A DNA stretch of 64,000 nucleotides from Diogma glabrata (lineage: Eukaryota > Arthropoda > Insecta > Diptera > Cylindrotomidae): assembly GCA_963693315.1 (NCBI GenBank), contig OY856187.1, forward strand, positions 76,391,394 to 76,455,393, given 5' to 3'. This document shows positions 35,396-46,480 of this stretch, piece by piece. Made by a program: the position numbers and the translations under genes. The first letter of the stretch is position 1; every line of letters starts with the position of its first letter. The notes under the pieces are model-generated. The model did no database searches and was not told the DNA's origin. It saw only the letters and a list, made by a program, of their open reading frames with translations.

Positions 35396-36075
35396 AAATT
35401 AATTTCAAACTTACTATGAGTTTAAATTTCCAGAAAACTTTCGAACCACTCTGTTCTCAAACAAACACTGTAAAATGTTTCTAAAAACACACATATTTTT
35501 TCACCTATACTACTTGTATGGTAAGTATGAAGTCGGTCGATCGTCCCCGGTCATACAGATTATGAATTTTATCTATAACTAAAATTTTTTTGACCTGAGA
35601 TGCGCATCTCCAAAATAGATATCAGAACAATAAAAAACGATCTATTTAAATTTTAATTTGTTTTAGGATAAGATTGGACTAAGGTTAAATTTTATTGAGC
35701 AAATTAAATTCAAAACGCCATGATCTATGACATCAGCGCCATCTTTAAAAAATTTATTTCTTAATATTTTTAACAGTGTAATCAAAAAAATTAATTTTTC
35801 AGTTTTTTGTCACCCATCCAACGATCATGAAGAAGCAGTGGAAATCGGGTGAGCCGTTCTCTTTCAATTTGATTTCAATGTAACCTTGAATATGAAATTC
35901 CAGAAATCTATCGGACCATCCTGTTCTTAAATTAAATACTTTGAATACTTTCAAAATACTTTTGAAATAAAAATTACACCTGTATTACTTATATGCCAAG
36001 TAGGAAGTCGATCTGAATCGTGGTCGGAATCAGCGTCGGCCGTCCAGATCACTTATTTCATCCGTTAATGATGAT
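35396..36075 (+). repeat. Two diverged copies of a dispersed repeat, about 190 bp each
   Basis: Copy 1 (35396-35600): ttccagaaaactttcgaacc, ctgttctcaaacaaa, cctatactacttgtatg, gtatgaagtcggtcgatcgt, catacagatta. Copy 2 (35890-36075): ttccagaaatctatcggacc, ctgttcttaaattaaa, cctgtattacttatatgcc, taggaagtcgatctgaatcg, gtccagatcac. The same order with many substitutions. The 290 bp in between is unrelated. Confidence 0.75.
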
Positions 36076-36275
36076 CAATGTAGTTTTGTAAGGCAGTGCT
36101 TATTGCTTTTCGAACTTTTTGACACTTGAAAGAGACACACATGTAGTATAGTGTAAGCACTGTAAGAGCAAAAAAAGATGATTACTACAAATGTTTTTGT
36201 AAAAGTCACAATATAACATAATTTACAAGCATATCCATTTTATCAAATTAAACTCTTCAAAAAACTAAATTTTTG

Positions 36276-36313
36276 AAAAACATCAGTGTCACCACAACGA
36301 CACTGATGTTTTT
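36276..36313. repeat. Perfect 15 bp hairpin
   Basis: aaaaacatcagtgtc (36276-36290), loop accacaac, gacactgatgttttt (36299-36313). No adjacent gene. Probably a small isolated inverted repeat. Confidence 0.8.
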
Positions 36314-37799
36314 GCTGATGATTTGCTCCAAAGTTGTAACTTAAATTTTCATTTTGACAAAACTATTTATAAGTTAATCTTAGGAGAGCATTTAATGTTT
36401 TTTTCTTTTACCATCTAATACAATATAACTTTGTATTTTGTATTAGTTTTCCAGATTTTTACCAAACGTTTTCTAAGATTAAAAGATAAGGTTTTTAGCG
36501 TAACTGCCCAGGTTTTTTGGATTTATTATTGTAATGAAATACAATCTATTACATTTTACGACTTATCAACTCACTCTCATTATTTTATAGTGCAAGATAG
36601 GAACTTTCTTAAAGCAATAAAATTATTTTGTTACAATTTAATTTTATGTTGATGTTTTGTTTTGTATCTTACATTTCGAAGAAATTAATTAAAAACATAA
36701 GATGTTAAATAAGGAAAAAAAAAATCCTAAAATACTATAGCTGAGATTAATTTTCAAAATGTTTTGTATATGACGTGTTCTATTTAGAAAACGTTGTTGT
36801 ATTCTGCCACAAAATTTAGTATGTTGATGTTGTTGTATTTACAGCATACAAACTTTTAATAAAAATACAAAATTTTACCATAATCGCATTTACTTTTTTC
36901 CCTTATTTCGATGTTTGGTTTTATTTTTTACTTCTTAACATCTGGTTCATTCTTAAACAATAATGCTTCAAGAACGCTTTTCAGTTATTGTGCGACAAGC
37001 TTTTTTTTTAAACTTTACATTTAACTTTAAAAATATGTTTTGTCGTTTTTTATTTTAATTTCTTTTGTTGTCCTTCAGAAAAAAAAACTCTGGTGTGCTT
37101 ACTGTCAAGTGAATTATTTTAAAATAATTATTTCCTACGGAAACTGAGTTTGACCTAGTTTTTTTTTCTTACTGGTATTTTCGTATTTAATCTCATTTCT
37201 TATACTTAATGTTTTGAAATTGATTGATGTTTATCTCAAAACCCTTTTTAATGATCACAATTTCGCGTGACGGTCTTTCTTTTATTGTTATCTTTCTCAT
37301 TACTTAATTGAAATAATTCCCGAGATAAATGAAAATTGGTGGTGATAAAAAAATAATTTTCATTTAGATAAAATAAATTGCAACAAATCTTAATACGCAA
37401 TTTTCTTAAAAAAGTAGTCGGTTTGAGATTTGAGTTTATTTTATAAAAATTGGAGTACCCATGGTTTTTGTTAATGTTTTCACAATTTTTGTTTAGGAAA
37501 ATCTACTTTTACATCTCTTTTCTCAATAGAAAGATAAGATGGAGGTGGCTTGGTTTAAAATAAATCGATGTAGGTAGAAGATATCAACAGGCACCACAAT
37601 AATTTGTGATACACTATATCGTTGAGTCTTTTATCAAATAAGAGCGTCATTTTGATTGGTTCTGATTTTTGAAATAGAAACAGAAAACAGATTTTAATTT
37701 TCTGTATAAAAACATTTAAATGTTTTGAAATTTTTTAAAATATCCTCATTATCTAGTTATAAGTAATGGTTTCATGCAAACTTTTAAATGTTTATGCTC
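36314..37799. other. AT-rich DNA, no gene seen
   Basis: A 73-codon low-complexity frame at 36431-36652 is not convincing. Nothing else seen. Confidence 0.5.
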
Positions 37800-40060
37800 A
37801 TGTAATGCCGATGCATCACGCATTGCTCCTAATGATCTTGATAAGACTAAGATCAAGATTCATATGATTCAGATTAAGGTTTATAAGACATAAGTTTATA
37901 AGATATAAGATATAAATTTAATAAGATTAAGATCCATGATATAATCTATATATTTCAAACCTAGAAAATTAATCGCAAATATGTCATGTATTTAGTTCAT
38001 ATTTGTAAATGAACTACATTTACATTTAATAATAATTCAAGTTGAATATTTATAAAATGATAGCTTAGCATTTCCAAATAATTTTATTTTTGTTATGTAA
38101 ATAAAAGTAAAATATATTTTTGTTTGGATAAAGAAATTTAACGTAAAAATATATTTTTGTTTTGATTTAACGAAATATTTTTGTTTTGTTTATGAAATTT
38201 AAAGTAATTTGTTGATTGTAAATTCTTAAATGTTGTTATATAATAACATCTTGCATAATCGGGAAACAATTTTATATTGTTTAATTTAAAAATGTCATCA
38301 ACATATAAAAACGATTTTTGTTTGTTGATGACGAAATAATTTTCATCAAGAAATGAAAAACAATTTTTTACGTTTTTATGAAAGGCATTGTTTGGATGAT
38401 AGCAAATTTAAGAGAAAAACACGGATGTAAGAATGATAAGTATATAATTAGGTGAATCTGATATTAATAAGATAGTTCTAACTTGGTTAGAATATAGTTC
38501 CGATATGGATCTCATATTTCTAAAGTATAAGAAAAGATTTTGGAGGAGATAAAAATTAAAAGAATAATAAAGAAAAGATAAACAGATGGAAAAGGGAATC
38601 TTTTATTAACATCATCGAACATCACAACAATAATCGTAGAATAGAGATCGAAAGACCTTAGTCTTAGATCTGGAATGACGCATCCTGGGTCTTTGGGATC
38701 AGAGTCCTATAGGACCCCCTTGCTAAAGATACATGAGTAGGTTGCAATTTATTCAAATTATTTGGTTCTAGGCTCAAATATATCCACACCAATGCTTGTC
38801 CTAACGATATGCCGATCTTGACAAGCGAATTATTTAATTTCATCATTACCCTGATATTATGAAGTATACTCACTGCTCCACTCTGTTTTATTGCTCAGAA
38901 TTGACGTGTATAGCCTATTGAGGTTGTTAACTCCTTAAATTTTCCGTTTTAAATCAACTCAAGCCATAGATTATCTGTAGAAAGTCTCTCTTGATGTTTA
39001 GACCAGATGTGATCTTTTTGACTTTCCCATACCTTTCATGTTAACTTTTGGGGTGGTTGCCTTACTTTGATCTTAAAATGTAAGTTAGTTGGAATGAGTC
39101 CTAGTCTCCAATGAAACAGCATGTTTTAATTGCTCCCCTTGTGCATATAGAGGTCAGATTAAGAACAGTCTTCTACTCGTTTTTTTAGAATTATACTACT
39201 TTTTTCTGTTCCATTAAAATCTTACACATATAATAACTCGCGTTTGGATTCAGACGATCCTGACAAAAAAAATTCACTTAATGTTCTTGTTGTGCGATGC
39301 ATAACACATTGATTTTGGAGATAAATTTATAAGATTTTAAGTATCCCTATCTCAAACCTGAAAAAGCAAATTTCTCAAACCTGAAAGAAAGAAATACATA
39401 TTTGTCCATGCTCAAGCATATTATGCAAATGAATTAAATTTACAGTTTTATGATAAAAATAATATTTTAAAGGTAAATATTATTTACAAAATATAAAACT
39501 GATAATTCAGCATTTTTGATAAAATAAATAAAAATAAAAATAAATTTTGTTGTAAATTAGGTAATGAAAATTAATCATATTATGTGGATATTTTTAATGA
39601 TATAATTTCTAAATTTTTATTTAAATTTTGTTATATTCAAATAAAATTATGTCAAAGGATATTAAAACATTTGTATTGTTTTAAATGTTGAATTATGCAA
39701 TGAAGATTTATGAATGATATTATGTTTTAGATGAAAAACAGGAAAAAGGAAGATATAATCATAGGATAAGTATATATATTTTGTAATTTTAAGAAAAAGA
39801 TATAGTTTAGCTTATGATTTTTGTGATGTAAAAAGACCATTTTACTGATCAAGTAGATCATGTAAAAATACTAAATTCAGATGAAAAAATGGAAGAACAT
39901 GAAGAAAAAGCTGTTTTATTTTGAAGACACCGCATTATCAGCACTATCATCATCATTATTTGTGGATAAGATTTTAGTAAATAAAGATCAAAAGGCCTTT
40001 GTCTACGATTAGGAATGACTCTTCTAATCTTAGAGATTACCCTAAGGGACCCACAAGCAG
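37800..40060 (+). repeat. Old direct duplication, about 1.4-1.5 kb apart
   Basis: 37800-38740 and about 39290-40060 share an ordered series of similar blocks: gcatcacgcatt/gcgatgcataacacatt, taaatttaataagattaag/taaatttataagattttaag, tttcaaacctagaaa/tctcaaacctgaaaa, gatcgaaagaccttagtctt/gatcaaaaggcctttgtcta, ctggaatgacgc/taggaatgactc and taggaccccc/agggaccc. Divergence is large. A 69-codon minus frame (38664-38873) falls inside the first copy; I do not recognise it. Confidence 0.6.
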
Positions 40061-40897
40061 TTTATTCTTGACTTTATTTTATAAAAATTATTTATTTATT
40101 TTAAACAAAAAAATATTTTTACAATTTTAATTTTAATAAATAAGACACAATTTACTGTTTTAACAATGACATATTTCACGCTTAACAATTGCGGTCAATA
40201 ACAATTTTTAAAAATACAAAAATCTTGAAATTTATAATGTCAATTTTATATAACAACCGAATGTGCTATTGTTTAACACTGCCATCTATGTTTTTAAATA
40301 TAAACTTCAATTTTTTTAGTTTACACAACAAGTTTATGTCTATGTTTAATGTTTATACATATTCCTTACATAATAATTATTTGACGATTTATTTACTGAT
40401 TTTATATTTACCACTGAAAGAAGTTTACGTTAAGCGTATAAAGTAAGAGTGAAAGAATTTGACAAGGTATTTAGAATATAATGTGTGACGCGAGATTACT
40501 GACAATTTCACTAACCTCTTACCAAATTTGCTTTCTGTTAGAAATAGTTTGAGTTACAAACGAGGTGTGTGTCTAACAATTAGCATTTTTTAGACAATTT
40601 AACTAATTATAGCATGCATGGGTTTGTGCACAAAATATTATAATTTAGAATTCAGTGTGCTCAGCAAGATTTACATTGGAACTCGGTATCTAGAACAACT
40701 TTTGAATATTTTGTCTCTTGTGCACATACAATTACTGATCCCTCCATGACGATATATATTTCACGTTTAATTATATTTTATTGGTAACCGACATCTTGGT
40801 GACTAGTACAAGAATATATTACTAAAGGCAATTAAAATTCACAATTATAATCATATTGCTTAAAAATATACTTCGATTAAGGGTTTTTTCTCGCACT
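40061..40897. other. Non-coding DNA, nothing recognised
   Basis: An 85-codon low-complexity frame at 40189-40446 does not look coding. Confidence 0.5.
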
Positions 40898-41098
40898 TCA
40901 CGCGTGTTGATTCTCCTGCAAAGACTGCAATAGAGGTCTGGTGAGCAGTAAATGCCCATTTACTGCTGTATCAAAGATGTACTCACCTGGTACTATCTCA
41001 AGCTGCCGTAAATTCTGGTGACCAATCTCACTCTCAAGACAATTTAGAACGAACCAAAAAAAAATTTTACGTCCATCATTGCGACATCTCACTCTCAA
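40898..41098 (-). other. Short open frame with splice-donor-like site, unrecognised
   Basis: A 66-codon minus frame whose second half (GHQNLRQLEIVPGEYIFDTA, VNGHLLLTRPLL) has balanced, gene-like composition unlike the surrounding AT-rich DNA. Inside it the minus strand reads gtaccag|gtgagtac, a textbook 5' splice donor. No partner exon or family is recognised. It could be an exon fragment on the same strand as the 43-45 kb block, or chance. Confidence 0.25.
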
Positions 41099-41145
41099 GA
41101 CAATTTAGAAAGAACCAAAAAAAAAATTTTACGTCCCTGTCGCAT
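41027..41145 (+). repeat. 71 bp tandem duplication
   Basis: ctcactctcaagacaattta + gaacgaaccaaaaaaa + attttacgtcc at 41027 is repeated at 41098 with a single c-to-a change and a one-base A-run difference. Confidence 0.85.
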
Positions 41146-41786
41146 TGATGTAAACCGACGCCGATTAAAAATTTTCAACAATTTAGATCATATAAATCAA
41201 ACAGTAATAACTTGATTTTAATCCACATAGCTATATAGCTGCCAAAAAACAATGAAATTTTCGTTTAGAATTTTATATAGATACTTTGACTGCTAAAAAA
41301 ACAAATTCAGTTTTTTAATTTTTCTTATCTATTTCTCAAAACCAATGAACCAAACAACACCAACATTCAACCTCAACTCCCCGAATTTGACTGACTTTTC
41401 TACCTCCAAAATATAAATTCAAATACCCTAGAAAAAATATTCAAATACTCGAAAGTAGCCAAGAAAAATTCTGCGTTTTCTCTTATTAAACTTCTTTCCT
41501 CACCCTCGAACGGAAAACAAAGCCGACTAAGGTAATTTTAAAAACAAAAATTTATTTTTGAAGAATTTAAGAAATTTAAAGAAGAATTTAAAAATTGTGT
41601 AAAATAAATAAACAAAAATCATTTAAAATTATAATAATTTATTTTGAACATAAAAACACGGTATTACGGTATTACATATGTTTGTAATACCATTATTGGT
41701 GAATTTATTTATGAGATTTTACATTTCATAAAATTACCAAATAATAGTAAATTTTACATCAACGAAGAGAAATGTATGTTTTTCTC
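41146..41786. other. AT-rich DNA, nothing recognised
   Basis: No coding or repeat signal. Confidence 0.5.
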
Positions 41787-42700
41787 CCGAGGTGATTTTG
41801 AAGCCCGCGGGCGAAGCCTGAGGGAGATCACAAAAAAATAATAAATTTTTTCACAATGGAAATTCAATTCAATTTAATTGCAGTAGCATTTGCCTTTTTC
41901 GATATTCGAGCGATAAACATGCGCATTAGTTTGAATTTATTATTATTTATATAACCAAAGTAAAAATGTTTCTGTTGATTTCTTTTATAAAATGCAATCA
42001 AAATATTTATAAAATACAATCGAAAAAATTATAATTCATAGTTCAATACAAACAAATAAACTGTTTATTATGTTCGGTGACATTCACGAAACGAAATAAA
42101 ATTAACAGTTGTTTATTTTTTTCTTTAAGACTTATAACGCACCAAATGGTTCGTTATGGTTTTAAAAATAAAATACAAAAATTAACCTTTGTTTATGTTT
42201 GCCTGAAGGATAAAACAATTTATTTGATTGTATTGAACCCTAAAATAATTTTTTTTATTATATTTTATAAAAATCAACAAAAACATTTTTGCTCTGATTA
42301 TTTAAAAACCATAAATTCAAACTAATTCGCATGTTCTTCTCTCGAATATTGAAAAGGAAAAGGCTACTATGATTAAATTGAATTAAATTTCCATTTTGAA
42401 AAAAATTAGTATTTTTTATGATTCTATCACCAGTTAGAACTTTGATATCTATCAATATAGATCATATCATTTTTAAAATACCAAACGATTAAATAGGTAT
42501 CGAAACTGAATAAAACTTTTTAATTGTTTGAGTTATATAAGTGTTTTAATTTCAAAATAATTCAATTTAAATTAATACATGTTACTCTGTCAGAAGAATA
42601 AAACGTATTATTGGTTTTGTGTTTATCGAATTTTACTCTCTGGCAAATTTGCAATGCTCGCTCGAGCCTTCCTCGCATTGCAAACTTTTGCTCAAAAAAT
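41787..42700. mobile_element. Foldback element, family D
   Basis: Arms of about 200 bp face each other: 41837-42060 (ttgtgaaaaa... read inward: ggaaattcaattcaatttaa, ttgcctttttcgatattcga, atgcgcattagtttgaattt) and 42228-42425 (aaattcaaactaattcgcat, tctcgaatattgaaaagg, attgaattaaatttcc). The part from about 42430 to 42700 continues in family D homology with 12600-12900 on the other strand. A GC-rich imperfect palindrome (ctcccgaggtgattttgaag ... cctgagggag, 41791-41833) lies at the left edge, and a second one (tttgcaatgctcgctcgagc / tcgcattgcaa) at 42646-42685. Non-coding. Confidence 0.75.
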
Positions 42701-42941
42701 AAAATATAGCATTAAACACTTATACAATAAATTACTATTATTTCGAATTAGGAGTAAGAACGAAATTTTAAATTTTTATTCCTATATATGGGATGGTTGT
42801 ATTTTTTTATTTTATTCGCTCTGAAAGAATGCAGTAAATTAGGTTTATACAAAGCGTTGTTTTTAATTACATTTTGTATGTAGCGTGAGAAAGATATAAC
42901 CTGCACTTCCATTTAACATGAAATATTACGCAAAGTTCGCA
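42701..42941. other. AT-rich spacer
   Basis: Nothing recognised between the foldback and the coding-like block. Confidence 0.5.
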
Positions 42942-43442
42942 TCATAATCTTAAAATATTAATTGGTACAGACCAATAGCATGAAATCAGTTGAAAAACAC
43001 TGACCGCTAGGGCTAAACGATATCTATAGCCTAAATAAAATGGTCCACCTGAAATATTGAGGCATAAATCCTTCAGCACTAACATGAAATTATCAGACGG
43101 TCTTAGATATACTACATTTAGCAATTCCGATGTGCGAACCCTCGTAGCACTGTTGAATTGCTTCTGTACTTTTGATATTAGTTGACAAATATTGGTTCCA
43201 CCAAATCGCATCTTATGTTCTGTTACATTAAGGATTAGGGAGTAAGTTTTAAACGCTTTGATGATTGATAGTTTCTTCAAGATATTCGGTTTTGCAATCT
43301 CTCTAACTGTATCTAGCTGTAAACTTTCTCTCAAGCATTCCTCACATAACTGCCACCTTATTTCCTTAGGGTTTTTAGCAGAAGGAACAAAGATATATGA
43401 ATATATAAGTAGAGACATCTGGGTCCCTTTAGCAAAAGTCAC
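42942..43442 (-). pseudogene. Unrecognised coding-like segment 1 (166 codons)
   Basis: The longest open frame in the window. The start used by the six-frame listing is a GTG, and the frame opens a few codons upstream after a stop. Composition is balanced (VPSAKNPKEIRWQLCEECLR, EHKMRFGGTNICQLISKVQK, ATRVRTSELLNVVYLRPSD), unlike the F/I/N/K-rich chance frames elsewhere. Cysteines, N-glycosylation-type sites (ILNVTEHK, LCLNISGG) and a hydrophobic end suggest an extracellular or membrane protein. I recognise no family. A one-base frame change separates it from segment 2, so it is probably a decayed gene, though an intron could also explain the change. Confidence 0.45.
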
Positions 43443-43669
43443 ATTTGTTTCTCCTTATTCAAATCGAGTTTGAAGCTGATGAAATTATGGTTACATGTGC
43501 CAATGTGGATCTCAGTGTATGGCATGCATGCCACCGATATGAAATCTAGGTGAAGGTATGAGTAAGCATACCGATTTCCAAAGACCATCCATTTCTTTAT
43601 ATGTAAATAGATTTTGTTAGTCAGCTCAGGACTTTTATAGAGGAAAATATTACCTTGTGAAGGATCAAA
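43439..43669 (-). pseudogene. Unrecognised coding-like segment 2 (about 76 codons)
   Basis: Immediately upstream of segment 1 on the minus strand and in a different frame. Begins DPSQGNIFLYKSPELTNKIY and continues KKWMVFGNRYAYSYLHLDFI, then VACMPYTEIHIGTCNHNFIS, ending LDLNKEKQ where the frame shifts into segment 1. There is no ATG at its start; the preceding bases aatag could be a splice acceptor. Composition strongly suggests true coding ancestry. Family unknown. Confidence 0.45.
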
Positions 43670-43875
43670 CTATTATCTTCCATTCTAATTTTACTGAATG
43701 CGTAAAAAAATTTCTACTCTCAGTATAACTGCCAAGCTAAAATTATCCTGGTCATCGCATTCTATCAGAACTTAACCTGTTTATAAGTAAAACCCCCCAA
43801 TCCACCTTTGTTAACGGCAGTAATTGACCAACTAATCAACCATCACTTCCTCTACTATCACTTACTGTTTTGTAC

Positions 43876-44070
43876 TCAGCATGGTCTGTAGATAGTCTTT
43901 TGGCAGAACTGAGATAAGGCTTCCTTCTTCTGTTGCATAGTCTTCTTTATCGGTTCTTCGACACCAACTTTTTTGGCGGGAACCGTCAATTCCCAATTGG
44001 TACCTCGTGCACTAGTTTCTCGCTTTAGTTTATCTTCCAGCCTGTCTGCTTGTGGTAGAGATGAAGCGGT
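43876..44070 (-). pseudogene. Unrecognised coding-like segment 3 (64 codons)
   Basis: Open frame without an ATG at its start: ADRLEDKLKRETSARGTNWE, LTVPAKKVGVEEPIKKTMQQ, KKEALSQFCQKTIYRPC, then stop. Highly charged, unlike the hydrophobic segments around it. Just after the stop the minus strand reads aaaacagtaagtg, which contains a GTAAGT donor-like site, so the stop may lie at a decayed exon edge. Function unknown. Confidence 0.4.
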
Positions 44071-44248
44071 TCATCCTCTCCTCTAAACCCAGTTTATTTT
44101 TTATAAAATGTGCTGCATAGTAGAAATTTCCAAATTACAAAATTAGTTCTTAGGTGTTAATGGAAGCAAACCTCTTTAACTAACCAATAACATATAGAAC
44201 ATGTAACATTTATATAAACTATGACATAGCTATTGACCTAGGTCAATA

Positions 44249-44332
44249 TTTCATGATATAATAGAGAAAATAAAAATGCTAAATGCTATATTTCATGATA
44301 TAATAGAGGAAATAAAAAATGCTAAAAGCCAT
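44249..44332 (+). repeat. Short tandem duplication, about 42 bp
   Basis: tatttcatgatataatagag + aaaataaaaatgctaaatgc is repeated with g insertion and one substitution. It sits between coding-like segments 3 and 4 and looks like recent non-coding slippage. Confidence 0.75.
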
Positions 44333-44387
44333 TTTTTTTAATTGCAGGAACAAAATTAAAATTGAGTAGCAAATAAGTCAGCTAGCG

Positions 44388-44621
44388 TTATATCCCTGGA
44401 TCATGTGACACAATATATTTCTCAATGCATAAGTCCCTACATAGAATTTGAATGCTCGTTTCTGCGAGTAATTGTAATAACGTGCCATCTTCAAGGAATA
44501 TTTCATAACTAAGATTGAAGGTGCTACCGTTGAATGAATAGAGTTCATACGCCAGAAATCCTAAAATATCACCTTGACAAGGGACTGATCTCTCACTCAT
44601 GTTATATGTCACATTAGCTCA
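44388..44621 (-). pseudogene. Unrecognised coding-like segment 4 (about 77 codons)
   Basis: Frame ANVTYNMSERSVPCQGDILG, FLAYELYSFNGSTFNLSYEI, FLEDGTLLQLLAETSIQILC then RDLCIEKYIV and a stop. It contains several N-x-S/T sites and cysteines, again suggesting an extracellular protein. Preceding codons in the same frame (VLQSSAIDI then a stop) could be a continuation with one nonsense change. No family recognised. Confidence 0.45.
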
Positions 44622-44875
44622 TATATCAATTGCAGAAGACTGCAGTACCCGGGGTTGTCACACCCGTAGATCGAACAAAAAAAAATACAAATCAACAAAA
44701 CTGATCCTTCTAAGTAGTACTGGCCATGGTGTTTGCGACCAAAGCTATGCTGTTACCATATCTTCAGTTTTTACCGTTGGCATTTGACATTTAATGGTCT
44801 GACAAAAATATTCACTTTTGCAACTTTTGTTGTCTTTTTAATCTCACCATTGACGAGCGATTTTTGCTTCTGTTA

Positions 44876-45270
44876 TTATTTTTTTATTTTAAGTGGTTCC
44901 ATTTTTATTTCAATGAGTATCACAGTAAATAATAGTTCACCTAAGTCAGAGTCCTGATAATTTTGCAAGCCATCTTAAACATAGAGACTGTCAGGTATAC
45001 AAGTAACTTCATTTGCGACTGGGCATTTCAATGGAGTTTTATTCAATCTAATCCTCTTTGCTTGCATCACTTGTGATCCGCCGCATAACTGCACCCTATA
45101 TAAAACGCACACATTGAACACGTTGTGCATGATGTGTGAGTACACGTGTCGTACACATAGATCTGAAGATAGCTCGAGTTGAAAAACATTTGAAACAAGT
45201 CTAGATTCTCTGATTTCAACCCAAGCTTACTAATTACAAGGACACACATTACATAATACCTTTGGAACAA
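44876..45270 (-). pseudogene. Coding-like segment 5 with LDL-receptor class A-like signature
   Basis: Two overlapping minus frames. One (45067-45270) gives LGLKSENLDLFQMFFNSSYL then QIYVYDTC. The other continues YRVQLCGGSQ, CPVANEVTCIPDSLYV, stop, DGLQNYQDSDLGE. The last part has the spacing of an LDLa repeat (C-x-x-x-x-x-x-x-C-I-P-x-x-x-x-x-C-D-G-x-x-N-C-x-D-x-S-D). The third Cys is a stop codon (44975-44977) and the N-C Cys is Tyr. A family-level reading is therefore a decayed LDLa domain, with moderate confidence. It lies upstream of segments 4 to 1 on the same strand and may be part of the same lost gene. Confidence 0.4.
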
Positions 45271-45440
45271 AGAATTTTAAAGAAAACTGATGTAGGTAAG
45301 TTAGAAATGTCATAAAAAAGGGATGTTAAAAAAAATCACACTGGAGGAAACAAGCTCTCTTTAATATTTGAGCCTTTAATAGGTGCGTAGCAACTTTTCG
45401 GATTTGAGTAATAAAATATTTGTAAAGGCCTTTTAACCAG
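45271..45440. other. Non-coding spacer
   Basis: Nothing recognised; possibly an upstream part of the decayed gene. Confidence 0.4.
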
Positions 45441-45556
45441 GGCTGCGGAGTCGGAGTCGAGGAGTCGGAGTCGGAGTCGGAACGAATTTTCTAGTAACTG
45501 AAGTCGGAGTCGGAGTCGTTAAAATAATCAAAAAATTTGTCGACTCCGACTATTTG
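45441..45556 (+). repeat. GGAGTC hexamer microsatellite
   Basis: Starts ggctgcggagtcggagtcg and continues with cggagtcggagtcgg blocks, interrupted by an AT-rich segment, and ends with the inverse gtcgactccgact. The ggctgcggagtcggagtc head recurs in many arthropod genomes (general knowledge). Confidence 0.9.
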
Positions 45557-45689
45557 AAAATTATATTCTGTTATTTTTTGTTTTTATTTTTTTTCTTCTA
45601 CGCATAAAACAGAATTATAAATAATTTTATTACTATTCATTACGTCAGTGTTGTATTGCACTCATGGTCTACCACGCAGTCGCTCACTC

Positions 45690-46195
45690 TCTAGTGAACT
45701 GACGGTAATTTTTGAATTATTCCAGACTCTAAACCGGCTTTACGTTTGAGCCTACATATCATCACTTGTCTAATTAATGTCTTGTATATCTTGAGTTTGT
45801 TGTTAGTTGAAACATACGATGATTTAAGAAGAAGTTTATTCGAGCCGTTGTTTCAGTCAAGCTTCGATTGCAAATATTAAAAGGATTCAATCATTTTCCT
45901 CAACAGCTCTTGCAAAAATCATATGTTTAATTTTTTCATAATTTTTTAGCGGACCAAATTGTCTATCGCCCGCCTCAAGCGACTTGAAGTCTCACTTCTT
46001 AAAGATGCACTTCTGCCAAGGATGACAATATCATCAGTGTACGAGATCATATGTACTGATTTTAATGACAAGACATTGTTGTTAGTTGTTAGTTTTATTT
46101 TGCTGCCACATATTCCAAGGCCCGTTTTAAAAGTGTAGAGAAAATAGCAACATCTACTCTTAAGCCGGAGTCAACTTTAGGAAATTTTGCTGCTT
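45690..46195 (-). pseudogene. Non-LTR retrotransposon reverse transcriptase relic
   Basis: Minus-strand reading gives ALEYVAAK, then HMISYTDDIVILGRSASLRS and ETSSRLRRAIDNLV, the Y-A-D-D-I-x-I-I-G-R block of insect endonuclease-reverse transcriptases with YTDD in place of YADD. Downstream LLLKSSYVSTNNKLKIYKTL + IRQVMI matches the L-S-R-x-T-K-x-x-L-Y-K-T-L-I-R-P-V block that follows in the same proteins. Several stops and frame changes. Only about 170 residues survive; no endonuclease or 3' tail identified. Confidence 0.75.
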
Positions 46196-46480
46196 TGTGT
46201 TCTATTTGTGCACAGCATTAGGAGTCCATTAAGTAGAGACAGGTAGAGAGGTATGTTGAACTCTAGACATTTTCGCAAAATCATACTTATCGATTAAAAT
46301 ACATCGCTGGTACCTTAGTATCGCCTGCATGATGTCACACTGATATACTCTTTTTTCTTGGCAAGAAAACGGGACTTGCAACCGTCCCGTTTTGAACGTA
46401 ACATACCATTTTTGTAGTTGAATATCTCGTGTCCCGCTATTAATATAAGCGGGACGGGGTTTCACCCGTTACATTAAAAT
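46196..46480 (-). other. Small frame and cgggac inverted repeats
   Basis: A 78-codon minus frame (46229-46465) may be a decayed N-terminal continuation of the RT relic, but I cannot match it. The sequence also carries scattered gggac/gtccc words, including gtcccgct ... agcgggac at 46431-46455 and ccgtcccg/cgggac near 46370-46390. This gives a local inverted-repeat character to the left end. Confidence 0.3.

Noticed and set aside
36276..36313. Rho-independent terminator
   Set aside because: The hairpin followed by T residues is symmetrical (A-run before, T-run after), no gene is nearby and the genome is eukaryotic.
42942..43442. Endogenous viral protein
   Set aside because: I considered this because of the glycoprotein-like composition, but no motif of any virus family is recognisable, and the neighbouring LDLa-like signature favours a host-type extracellular protein.
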